Positions 19,439 through 28,550 of a DNA stretch of 64,000 nucleotides are shown one piece after another; the stretch's first letter is position 1, and the number at the start of each line of letters is the position of its first letter. The stretch is from the NCBI GenBank assembly GCA_015057865.1, contig SVDH01000004.1:43746-107745 (forward strand), in the 5' to 3' direction. The translations under genes were made by a program, and so were the position numbers. The notes under the pieces are model-generated. The model saw only the letters and a program-made list of their open reading frames with translations. It was not told the origin of the DNA and did not search any database. This DNA is from Lachnospiraceae bacterium (GTDB lineage: Bacteria; Bacillota; Clostridia; Lachnospirales; Lachnospiraceae).

Positions 19439-22400
19439 ATGAGTGATGCAAAAATCAGACCTTTCAAAAAGGTCATGGTGGCAAACAGAGGGGAGATTGC
19501 CATCCGGGTATTCCGTGCATGTCAGGAATTAGGAATATCCACTGTCAGCATTTATTCAAAGGAAGACCGCTACGCAGCATTCCGCAGCAAATCAGATGAG
19601 TCCTATCCGCTCGATCCGAACAAGGGACCGATCGATGCGTATCTGGATATTGATACGATCATTAAAATTGCTGTTGCAGAAGGCGTTGATGCGATCCATC
19701 CCGGTTATGGATTCCTTTCAGAGAATCCGAATTTTGTAGACGCTTGCGAGAAAAACGGCATCGTCTTCATTGGACCGACAAGCACGATCATGAATCAGAT
19801 GGGTGATAAGATCTCATCCAAGAAAATGGCGATCGAAGCTGAAGTTCCGATCATTCCTGGTGTTGACTATGCCATTAAGGATTATGAAAAGGCAGCTGAA
19901 GTTGCACAGATGGTTGGGTTCCCGGTTATGCTGAAGGCTTCCAATGGTGGTGGCGGACGCGGTATGCGTATCGTTAACTGCCTCGAGGATCTTGAGCAGG
20001 AATTTGAAGAAGCAAAGAACGAATCCAAAAAGGCTTTCGGTGATGACAAGATCTTCATCGAGAAATATTTAAGAAGCCCGAAGCACATCGAAGTACAGGT
20101 GCTTGGTGATAACTACGGTAACGTTGTTCATCTGTATGACCGTGACTGCTCCGTACAGCGCCGTCATCAGAAAGTGGTTGAGTATGCTCCTGCTTTCTCG
20201 ATCCCGGATGAGACAAGAAAGATCATCTTTGATTCCGCGATCCGTATGTGTAAGGCAGTTAACTACCGCAATGCAGGAACCTGTGAGTTCCTGGTAGATG
20301 CAGATAATAATCCGTACTTCATTGAGATGAATCCGCGTGTTCAGGTTGAGCATACTGTATCTGAAGAAGTGACCGGTATTGATATTGTTGCTTCACAGAT
20401 CCTGATCGCTCAGGGTTATCCGCTTGATTCCCCGCAGGTACGTATTCATGGACAGGAATCCATCACATGCAATGGTTATTCTATTCAGACACGTATTACC
20501 ACAGAGGATCCGCAGAACAACTTCCTGCCGGATACCGGTGAGATCACTGTTTATCGTGCAGGCGAAGGTGCAGGTATCCGTCTTGACGGCGGTAACGGAT
20601 TCCAGGGCGCTGTGATCACACCATTCTATGACAGTCTTCTGGTTAAAGTAATCTCTCACGCACGTGATTTTGATATTGCGATCAATAAATCCATCCGTGC
20701 GATGTCCGAGATGCGTATCCGTGGTGTTAAGACCAATATTCCGTTCCTTGTAAACGTGCTGAACCATCCGCTCTTCCGCAGTGGTCAGTGTTACACCACA
20801 TTTATTGAGGAGACACCGGAGCTGTTCGACATGGCGATGAGTCAGGACCGTGCCACAAAGGTACTTGAGTTCCTCGGTGATAAGATCGTCAACGAAAGCG
20901 GCGGAAAGAAAGACAAATTTGAAAACCGTGTGCTTCCGTATGTGGATGAGTCCAAACCGGTTTACGGTATGCGCGATGAGTTCCTGAAGCTCGGTGCTGA
21001 AGGTCTGATGCAGAAGATTCTTAAAGATAAGAAGCTTTATGTAACGGATACCACGATGCGTGATGCGCAGCAGTCACTTATGGCAACCCGTATGAGAAGC
21101 AAGGATCTGTGCGGTGCTGCAAAAGCAACCAATGCATATCTGGCTAACGCTTTCTCTGCTGAGTGCTGGGGCGGTGCTACATTCGATACCGCATATCGTT
21201 TCCTGCATGAATCACCGTGGGAGCGTCTGGAACTGTTAAGAGAGCGTATGCCGAATACATTGCTGCAGATGCTGCTTCGTGCTTCCAATGCAGTCGGATA
21301 TACCAACTATCCGGATAATGTTGTAACAGAATTCATTAAGATGTCAGCTGATTACGGCATTGATGTATTCCGTATCTTCGATTCCCTGAACTGGGTTGAG
21401 AACATGAAGGTGCCGATCGATGCTGCATTAAAGACCGGAAAGATCGTTGAAGGTACGATCTGCTACACCGGCAACGTGATCAGCCCGGATGAGACCAAGT
21501 ATACGCTTGATTACTACATCAACATGGCACTTGAGCTTGAAAAACTTGGTGTTCATGCGATTGCGATCAAGGATATGGCAGGTCTTCTGAAACCGCTGGC
21601 AGCGAAGAAGCTTGTTTCTGCACTCAAAGAAGAGCTGCACGTTCCGCTTCACCTGCATACACATGATTCCACAGGTAATGGTGTATCTACCGTATTAATG
21701 GCAACTGAGGCAGGCGTTGATATCGTCGATCTGGCAATTGAGTCAATGTCCTCTCTTACCAGCCAGCCGTCTCTGAATGCTGTTGTTGAAGCAACGGAAG
21801 GTTCTGATCGTGAAACAGGTCTGAAGTATGAAGAGCTTGATGAGCTGAGCCGCTACTACAGCCGTGTCCGCAAGGTATACACATCCTTCGAGAGCGATAT
21901 GAAATCTCCGAATGCTGAGATCTATAAATTCGAGATCCCGGGCGGCCAGTACTCCAACCTGCTTGCACAGGTTACCAGCATGGGTTCACCGGAAGACTTC
22001 GAATTCATTAAAGTCCTTTACAAAGACGCAAATGAGCTGCTTGGCAATATCGTTAAGGTTACACCGACCTCCAAAGCAGTCGGCGATCTTGCGATCTTCA
22101 TGTACAAGAACGGCCTGACCAAAGAAAACATCCTCGAAGCCGGCGCAGGACTCTCCTATCCGGATTCTGTTGTCTCCTACTTCCAGGGTATGATGGGACA
22201 GCCGTACGGCGGATTCCCGGCTGAGCTTCAGAAGATCGTCTTAAAGGATATCGAGCCTCTGACCGATCGTCCGGGCAAGACACTCGAACCGGTTGATCTG
22301 GATGCCATTGCAAATAAGCTGCGCGAAGAACATGATTTCTTCAAAGACAAAGATGATCGTTATATGAAGAGATGTGCATTAAGCTATGCACTGTATCCGA

Positions 22401-22924
22401 AAGTATACGAAGATCATTGCGAATATTATGAGACCTACAATAATATGACCCGTCTGGAGAGCCATGTATTCTTCTTTGGTCTTGCAAAGGGTGAAGAGAC
22501 ATACTTAAGACTTGGCGAAGGTAAAGAAGTTCTGATCAAATATCTGGATCAGAGTGATCCGGATGTCAACGGTATCAGAAACGTGATGTTCCTGGTAAAC
22601 GGTGCTGTACGTACCGTTAAGATTCAGGATAAGACCCTTGAGATCAAGTCCGATCGTAAGCTCAAAGCTGAGAAGAACAATCCGAAACATCTTGGATCTT
22701 CTATCCCGGGTACTGTCAGCAAGGTTATCGTCAAAGAAGGCGATGTAGTTGAGAAGAACCAGGCACTGATGACAGTCGAGGCCATGAAGATGGAAACCAC
22801 TGTTGTTTCCAAGATCAATGGTACTGTAGACAAGATCTACGTACAGGCCGGCGATTCTGTAAGCCAGGATGACCTGCTGATCTCCTTCCATCTTGCAGAT
22901 GATGAAGATGCAGGCGAAGAATAA
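19439..22924 (+). CDS. pyc: Pyruvate carboxylase
   Basis: 1161 aa: biotin carboxylase (KVMVANRGEIAIRVFRACQELG), carboxyltransferase (DTTMRDAQQSLMATRMR) and biotinyl domain (VEAMKMET). Confidence 0.98.
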   Translation: MSDAKIRPFKKVMVANRGEIAIRVFRACQELGISTVSIYSKEDRYAAFRSKSDESYPLDPNKGPIDAYLDIDTIIKIAVAEGVDAIHPGYGFLSENPNFVDACEKNGIVFIGPTSTIMNQMGDKISSKKMAIEAEVPIIPGVDYAIKDYEKAAEVAQMVGFPVMLKASNGGGGRGMRIVNCLEDLEQEFEEAKNESKKAFGDDKIFIEKYLRSPKHIEVQVLGDNYGNVVHLYDRDCSVQRRHQKVVEYAPAFSIPDETRKIIFDSAIRMCKAVNYRNAGTCEFLVDADNNPYFIEMNPRVQVEHTVSEEVTGIDIVASQILIAQGYPLDSPQVRIHGQESITCNGYSIQTRITTEDPQNNFLPDTGEITVYRAGEGAGIRLDGGNGFQGAVITPFYDSLLVKVISHARDFDIAINKSIRAMSEMRIRGVKTNIPFLVNVLNHPLFRSGQCYTTFIEETPELFDMAMSQDRATKVLEFLGDKIVNESGGKKDKFENRVLPYVDESKPVYGMRDEFLKLGAEGLMQKILKDKKLYVTDTTMRDAQQSLMATRMRSKDLCGAAKATNAYLANAFSAECWGGATFDTAYRFLHESPWERLELLRERMPNTLLQMLLRASNAVGYTNYPDNVVTEFIKMSADYGIDVFRIFDSLNWVENMKVPIDAALKTGKIVEGTICYTGNVISPDETKYTLDYYINMALELEKLGVHAIAIKDMAGLLKPLAAKKLVSALKEELHVPLHLHTHDSTGNGVSTVLMATEAGVDIVDLAIESMSSLTSQPSLNAVVEATEGSDRETGLKYEELDELSRYYSRVRKVYTSFESDMKSPNAEIYKFEIPGGQYSNLLAQVTSMGSPEDFEFIKVLYKDANELLGNIVKVTPTSKAVGDLAIFMYKNGLTKENILEAGAGLSYPDSVVSYFQGMMGQPYGGFPAELQKIVLKDIEPLTDRPGKTLEPVDLDAIANKLREEHDFFKDKDDRYMKRCALSYALYPKVYEDHCEYYETYNNMTRLESHVFFFGLAKGEETYLRLGEGKEVLIKYLDQSDPDVNGIRNVMFLVNGAVRTVKIQDKTLEIKSDRKLKAEKNNPKHLGSSIPGTVSKVIVKEGDVVEKNQALMTVEAMKMETTVVSKINGTVDKIYVQAGDSVSQDDLLISFHLADDEDAGEE

Positions 22925-22955
22925 TAAGATTCAGGTTCGCTAACAGTTTAATAAG

Positions 22956-22998
22956 CAAAAAGCCCCTGCCACATAATGTGACAGGGGCTTTTGTTTTT
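22956..22998. terminator. Bidirectional terminator after pyc
   Basis: AAAAAGCCCCTGCCACATAATGTGACAGGGGCTTTTGTTTTTT near-perfect stem with A- and T-runs on both sides. Confidence 0.88.
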
Positions 22999-23014
22999 TA
23001 TCATTCAAATCGAA

Positions 23015-23458
23015 CGCCAGGACAGCGTGGATATCTTCAAAGAAAACGGGCTTCCCTCCGGTGACCTAACTCCCAACTCTGACTAAGACGCTCAGGATGA
23101 GCCTTTGCGCCTAAGTCGTCGTAGGGAGTGGATTCCACCTCCGATCAAAACGCCCTTAAAAAATCTTTGAAGATATCCACGTCTGTTCCTGGCTGTGTAA
23201 TTGATTGTTTGCCAAATAGCAATAGCCAATACTGTATACAGAGCAGTCAAAAACGAAATGCTTTTTCGACAAAACATTTTTCTGAAGGCGCGGTTAGCGT
23301 GTAGGGAAGATCCACTGCTTACGGAAACTTAGAGTCGAAGTCGATCTGAGACTCTTAGTTGTAGTTAGCAATTAGCTTGCCCGAAACGCTGCGCCCATGT
23401 TTTTCGAAAAGCATTCCGTTTTGACTGCTCTTATGTTGTCCGCGCTGTTCTGGCGGAC
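23015..23458. repeat. Composite fold-back element: short inverted repeats at both ends and two large nested hairpins inside
   Basis: Ends CGCCAGGACAGCG (23015-23027) / CGCTGTTCTGGCG (23443-23455); hairpin 1 arms 23016-23043 / 23164-23193; hairpin 2 arms 23241-23276 / 23397-23430. Confidence 0.7.
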
Positions 23459-23479
23459 ATTTTAAATGTAAGTATAATT

Positions 23480-24664
23480 TTAGTGGTGGAACAGTCTTAA
23501 TCCCGTGAAGCACATGGCGATACCATACTTGTTGCAGGTCTCAATGACGTTATCATCACGGATCGATCCGCCCGGCTCAGCGATGTATTTAACACCACTC
23601 TTTCTGGCGCGCTCAATGTTGTCGCCAAACGGGAAGAATGCATCTGAACCAAGCGCAACATCTTTATTGCCTGCAAGCCATGCTTTCTTTTCTTCTCTTG
23701 TAAATACCGGCGGTTTTACCTTGAAGATCTTCTGCCATTCGCCTTCGCGGAGAACATCTTCATATTCATCGCCAATATAAACGTCGATCGCATTGTCTCT
23801 GTTTGCACGGCTTAAGCCATCAACAAACTGCAGGTTCTGAACCTGCGGAGACTGACGAAGATACCAGTTATCAGCTTTCTGGCCGGCAAGTCTTGTACAA
23901 TGGATACGGGACTGCTGTCCTGCACCGATGCCGATCGCCTGTCCGCCTTTTGCATAACAAACGGAATTCGACTGTGTATATTTCAATGTGATCAGTGCAA
24001 TGATCAGATCGATCTTTGCAGAATCCGGGATTTCTTTGTTCTCCGTGACAACGTTTCCAAGGAAATCGCGGTCGATCTTAAGCTCATTTCTGCCCTGTTC
24101 AAATACAACGCCGAATACTTCCTTGTGTTCGATCGGATCCGGCACATAATCAGGATCGATCTGGATGACATTATAATTGCCGTTTTTCTTTTGTGTCAGG
24201 ATATCCAGTGCTTCCTGTGTATATCCTGGCGCGATCACACCGTCAGATACTTCTCTTTTGATCAGTTTGGCAGTATCTGCATCACAAACATCTGACAGGG
24301 AGATAAAGTCGCCGAAAGATGACATACGGTCTGCTCCACGGGCTCTTGCGTAAGCACATGCCAGTGGTGATAATTCGCCGCAATCATCTACCCAATAGAT
24401 TTTCTTTTCGATCTCTGTCAGCGGCAGACCAACTGCTGCACCGGCAGGTGATACATGTTTAAAAGAAGTTGCGGCACAAAGACCGGTTGCTTCCTTTAAT
24501 TCCTTTACAAGCTGCCAGCCGTTAAAAGCATCCAGAAAATTAATATATCCTGGTTTGCCGTTTAAAACGGTGACCGGCAGTTCGCCTTCGTTCATAAAGA
24601 TACGGGACGGCTTCTGATTTGGATTGCATCCATACTTTAATTCAAGTTCTTTCATTTCAATCAT
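23480..24664 (-). CDS. Phosphoribosylaminoimidazolecarboxamide (AICAR) formyltransferase, stand-alone (no MGS/IMP cyclohydrolase domain)
   Basis: MKELELKYGCNPNQKPSRIFM..., ATSFKHVSPAGAAVG, GAGQQSRIHCTRLAGQKADNW; 394 aa, lacking the ~200-aa N-terminal domain of PurH. Confidence 0.92.
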   Translation of the reverse strand: MIEMKELELKYGCNPNQKPSRIFMNEGELPVTVLNGKPGYINFLDAFNGWQLVKELKEATGLCAATSFKHVSPAGAAVGLPLTEIEKKIYWVDDCGELSPLACAYARARGADRMSSFGDFISLSDVCDADTAKLIKREVSDGVIAPGYTQEALDILTQKKNGNYNVIQIDPDYVPDPIEHKEVFGVVFEQGRNELKIDRDFLGNVVTENKEIPDSAKIDLIIALITLKYTQSNSVCYAKGGQAIGIGAGQQSRIHCTRLAGQKADNWYLRQSPQVQNLQFVDGLSRANRDNAIDVYIGDEYEDVLREGEWQKIFKVKPPVFTREEKKAWLAGNKDVALGSDAFFPFGDNIERARKSGVKYIAEPGGSIRDDNVIETCNKYGIAMCFTGLRLFHH

Positions 24665-24680
24665 CTCCCATTATGCATAA

Positions 24681-25394
24681 TTATTTGTTTTTATTCACAA
24701 TACGTGTTTCATACGTACCGTCAGCAATATTGATATAACGAACAAATAAAGATACTTTATTATCTTCATTTAAGTTGTTCCAGAGAAGCTCAGTATAGGC
24801 GTCGATATCATCGACGGTTTCACAAAGCTCCGGCTCTCCTTCAAAGCTCGGAAGCGGATTGCCGTCACTCATATATGTATGGATAAATCTTGCCTCTCCT
24901 GCGATCGGTGTTTCATATGCAAAGGTGTAACGGTTGCATGCAGCTTCATTTCCATTGTTACTCTTTAAAATAGACATCGCATAGCTGTAGTTGCCGCCTT
25001 CGACATGAAGTACGCCGGAGATACGGGGTGTCAGATTCGGTGCGTCCGGTTCAAATTTACGGCTTCTTAAAGATGCTTCAAACGTCAGCTGACGATCCAG
25101 CCCTGCATAGATCGTGTCGGTCTGATCGCCATTGGTAACGATCGTTTTATTACCAAGTACGCGGACCGGCGCATAGATGATCAGACTTGGGTCTTCCATC
25201 AAAGAAGGATCAAATGCTTCGGTACGGATGCCTTCTCCGTCTTCTACAAATACACGGTTGCGGCTGTTTGTGCTGCGTCCCATGATAAAGTATGCAGTTA
25301 CTGCTTTGCTTCCATCCGGTGTCCGGCCGATAATGATACCGCGTCCCGGATATGCATTTTCACTGAGTCTTTTTGCAATTGAAATCATTTCCAT
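24681..25394 (-). CDS. IMP cyclohydrolase, PurO-like
   Basis: YPGRGIIIGRTPDGSKAVTAYFIMGRSTNSRNRVF; directly upstream of the AICAR formyltransferase gene. Confidence 0.82.
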   Translation of the reverse strand: MEMISIAKRLSENAYPGRGIIIGRTPDGSKAVTAYFIMGRSTNSRNRVFVEDGEGIRTEAFDPSLMEDPSLIIYAPVRVLGNKTIVTNGDQTDTIYAGLDRQLTFEASLRSRKFEPDAPNLTPRISGVLHVEGGNYSYAMSILKSNNGNEAACNRYTFAYETPIAGEARFIHTYMSDGNPLPSFEGEPELCETVDDIDAYTELLWNNLNEDNKVSLFVRYINIADGTYETRIVNKNK

Positions 25395-25439
25395 AATCAT
25401 ATCCCCCTTTATTCTCTTTATAATGAATGCTTTAAATCA

Positions 25440-26804
25440 CTAGTTTTTGAAACTATGTACCGGTGCAGGGATCCTGCCTAACCGGGAAACAAATGCTTCA
25501 CAGCTGTGATTGTTTACCGGCATGATCGGTGCATAGCCTAACAGCCCGCCAAATTCTGCCTGTTCACCGACATCTTTTCCGATCACCGGAATGATTCGGA
25601 CTGCCGTTGTCTTCTGGTTGACCATACCGATTGCCATTTCATCAGCTATGATTCCGGCGATGGTGGCTTCTGACGTATCGCCCGGAATGGCGATCATGTC
25701 AAGACCGACTGAACATACACAGGTCATGGCTTCGAGTTTTTCAAGAGTCAGTGCATTGATCCTTACCGCGTCAATCATACCCTGGTCCTCGCTGACCGGG
25801 ATAAAGGCGCCGCTTAAGCCCCCCACATAAGAGGAAGCCATGATACCACCCTTTTTCACCTGATCATTTAACAGTGCAAGAGCTGCTGTCGTGCCAGGTG
25901 CGCCTGCGCATTCAAGACCGATCTCTTCTAAAATCTCGGCAACACTGTCGCCGATGGCCGGTGTCGGAGCAAGAGAAAGATCAATGATGCCAAACGGAAT
26001 ATCCATCATACGGGAGGCTTCTTTTGCGACAAGCTGACCGACACGTGTGATCTTAAAGGCAGTCTTTTTGATCGTTTCACAAAGAACTTCAAAGCTCTCA
26101 CCTCTGACTTTCGATAACGCTGTTTTTACAACACCGGGACCGCTGACACCGACATTGATGATCGCATCGGCTTCGGTCACTCCGTGGAAGGCGCCTGCCA
26201 TAAACGGATTGTCATCCGGTGCGTTGCAGAATACAACGAGCTTTGCACATCCAAATGAATCTCTTTCTTTTGTATGTTCAGCGGTTTGCTTTACGATCTG
26301 TCCCATCAGACGAACGGCATCCATATTAATACCTGTCTTTGTTGATCCGAGGTTGACAGAACTGCAGACGAGCTCCGTTTCGGCAAGTGCCTGTGGAATG
26401 GAACGGATCAGCATTTCGTCACATGGGGTCATCCCTTTTGAGACCAGTGCAGAATATCCGCCGATAAAATTGACGCCTACTTCATGCGCAACATGATCCA
26501 GTGTCTTCGCGATGGTAACATAATCTTCCGGACATTTGCATGCGGCAGAACCAATCAATGCGATCGGTGTAACGGAGATCCGCTTATTCACGATCGGAAT
26601 CCCGTAATTCTGCTCGATCTTCTCTCCGGTAGATACAAGGTCCTTTGCCAAAGTTGTCATTTTCTGATAGATCTTTTGATTCAGTCGATCCAGATCAGAA
26701 TCCATACAGTCTAACAGACTGATGCCGAGTGTAATGGTTCGAACATCGAGATGTTCATGTTCAATCATCTCATTCGTCTCATTCACTTCAAATATATTGA
26801 TCAT
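25440..26804 (-). CDS. PFL family protein (UPF0210/DUF711)
   Basis: [31 protein letters not shown], adjacent ACT protein as usual for this family. Confidence 0.92.
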   Translation of the reverse strand: MINIFEVNETNEMIEHEHLDVRTITLGISLLDCMDSDLDRLNQKIYQKMTTLAKDLVSTGEKIEQNYGIPIVNKRISVTPIALIGSAACKCPEDYVTIAKTLDHVAHEVGVNFIGGYSALVSKGMTPCDEMLIRSIPQALAETELVCSSVNLGSTKTGINMDAVRLMGQIVKQTAEHTKERDSFGCAKLVVFCNAPDDNPFMAGAFHGVTEADAIINVGVSGPGVVKTALSKVRGESFEVLCETIKKTAFKITRVGQLVAKEASRMMDIPFGIIDLSLAPTPAIGDSVAEILEEIGLECAGAPGTTAALALLNDQVKKGGIMASSYVGGLSGAFIPVSEDQGMIDAVRINALTLEKLEAMTCVCSVGLDMIAIPGDTSEATIAGIIADEMAIGMVNQKTTAVRIIPVIGKDVGEQAEFGGLLGYAPIMPVNNHSCEAFVSRLGRIPAPVHSFKN

Positions 26805-26832
26805 ATATCGAGTCCTTCCTGTTAATGCCTGA

Positions 26833-27117
26833 TTAAATGCGATGCATCATATCAAATATCTCTTCCTTCTGACATCTGATGATCACACCGATCTCTTCAC
26901 CAAGTGCTGCGATATCCTCAGACGTCTTTGAAAACGGCTGGTCTGCGGTTGAAAAGTCAGCGATCATCATCATGTTGAAATAATCCTGAACAATGGTCTG
27001 TGAAATATCCAGTATATTAATCTTATGCTCTGCCAGATAAGTACAAACCCTGGCGATGATACCGACGGTATCTTTTCCTACTACTGTAATGACAGTTCGT
27101 TTTGCGCGATCTTCCAT
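26833..27117 (-). CDS. ACT domain-containing protein (UPF0237)
   Basis: 94 aa; [46 protein letters not shown]. Confidence 0.93.
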   Translation of the reverse strand: MEDRAKRTVITVVGKDTVGIIARVCTYLAEHKINILDISQTIVQDYFNMMMIADFSTADQPFSKTSEDIAALGEEIGVIIRCQKEEIFDMMHRI

Positions 27118-27133
27118 ATCTGTTTCCTTTCTG

Positions 27134-27934
27134 CTATATTGTGATCAATTCTGATAAGGAATCTCTTGGGGCGATCTCGATCGGAAAATCATTTCCCTTA
27201 TATGGAGAGCTTCCCATTGTAATTTCCATTTTTACCGTCTCATAGGCCAGCTGGGGGTAATTGTTTTCTTTACTCAGATGACCCAATAATATTTTTTTCA
27301 TCCCGTCATGCAGCACCTCATCCAGGAGCTGACCACAGGTTTCATTCGAAAGGTGTCCTTTGTCTCCAAGGATCCTTTGTTTCAGATAATAGGGATAAAC
27401 ACCAACCTGAAGCATATTGACATCATGATTGGCCTCTAATAATAATACATCGGTGTTTAGCAGGTTGTCCACCAGAGAATGGTCGTATTTACCCAGATCT
27501 GTGATAACCCCAACCGAACGGTCCTGATTTTTCATAATATAGGCAACAGGATCGGCCGCATCATGTGAAGTGCGGATGGGATGGATGGTAATCTCTCCGA
27601 TCGAGAAATCCGTTTCCGGTATAATCGGGTGAAACAGATCATTGTCGATCTCGCCGAGTCTGCCATCGCGTTTGATCGCAGCTATGGTTCCGGTTGTCGC
27701 ATAGATTGGAATTCCGTATTTCCGGGACATGACACCAAGTCCTTTTATATGATCACTGTGTTCGTGTGTGATCAGGATCCCGTTGATTTCGTCGGCTTTC
27801 AACCCGATTTCATTCAGTCCGAATTCAATCCTCTTTTTACTGATCCCGGTATCGACCAGAAGGTGTACATGATCCGTTCCGGCATAGATACAGTTTCCAC
27901 TGCTGCCGCTTGCGATACTGCACAGTTCCATCAT
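27134..27934 (-). CDS. MBL fold metallo-hydrolase (WalJ/YycJ-like)
   Basis: CSIASGSSGNCIYAGTDHVHLLVDTGISKKRIE, ITHEHSDHIKGL. Confidence 0.92.
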   Translation of the reverse strand: MMELCSIASGSSGNCIYAGTDHVHLLVDTGISKKRIEFGLNEIGLKADEINGILITHEHSDHIKGLGVMSRKYGIPIYATTGTIAAIKRDGRLGEIDNDLFHPIIPETDFSIGEITIHPIRTSHDAADPVAYIMKNQDRSVGVITDLGKYDHSLVDNLLNTDVLLLEANHDVNMLQVGVYPYYLKQRILGDKGHLSNETCGQLLDEVLHDGMKKILLGHLSKENNYPQLAYETVKMEITMGSSPYKGNDFPIEIAPRDSLSELITI

Positions 27935-28539
27935 TTTGTGATCCCCCTTGCCAAAAGGGCCTGATCGATCTGTAAAAAGCTCTCTTCATGAGAACCGTTA
28001 TTATCGATTACGACCGAACAGTGTTTCCGGAATTCGGCTTCTGACAGCTGGGATGCCATGATGCTTTCCGATTTTTCTTTTGTATAGCCGCGTGAATCCA
28101 TAAGACGCTTCATACGATTCTCTTTACTGGTATAGATATACCAGATTTCGTCACAGACATCAGCATATCCTGCTTCAAGCAGCAATGCGGCCTCCAGAAT
28201 CAGGACATCGATCTGACCGGAAGCTCTCTCAGCCGCCACCTGATCCATGACATATGCATGAACAGCAGGATGAACGACCGCATTCAGGCGTTTTCTTTTT
28301 TCTTCATCTGAAAAGATAACTTTCGCCAGTTTCAATCGGTCGAAACCGCCTTCCGGAAGAAAAATGTCTTCTGTTTGAAACATGTCTGCCAGTGTCTGAT
28401 AACATAAAGTGCCGGGTTCCATCTGTTGATGGGCAATTTCATCGGCGACCAGTATTCTGCTTTTATAATGATCCCTGATATAACTCAGGATTGCTGTTTT
28501 TCCGGCGCCTACTCCGCCTGTAATACCAATAAAAAGCAT
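27931..28539 (-). CDS. coaE: Dephospho-CoA kinase
   Basis: MLFIGITGGVGAGKTAILSYI, DEIAHQQMEPG; adjacent to polA. Confidence 0.95.
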   Translation of the reverse strand: MLFIGITGGVGAGKTAILSYIRDHYKSRILVADEIAHQQMEPGTLCYQTLADMFQTEDIFLPEGGFDRLKLAKVIFSDEEKRKRLNAVVHPAVHAYVMDQVAAERASGQIDVLILEAALLLEAGYADVCDEIWYIYTSKENRMKRLMDSRGYTKEKSESIMASQLSEAEFRKHCSVVIDNNGSHEESFLQIDQALLARGITK

Positions 28540-28550
28540 AGTTTCTCCTG

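Noticed and set aside
23092-23277. 61-aa minus-strand ORF (MFCRKSISFLTALYTVLAIAIWQTINYTARN...) spanning the two hairpins
   Set aside because: It overlaps arms of both fold-backs, so its sequence is explained by structure; no recognisable domain or ribosome-binding site. Kept only as a possibility if homologs preserve the frame.
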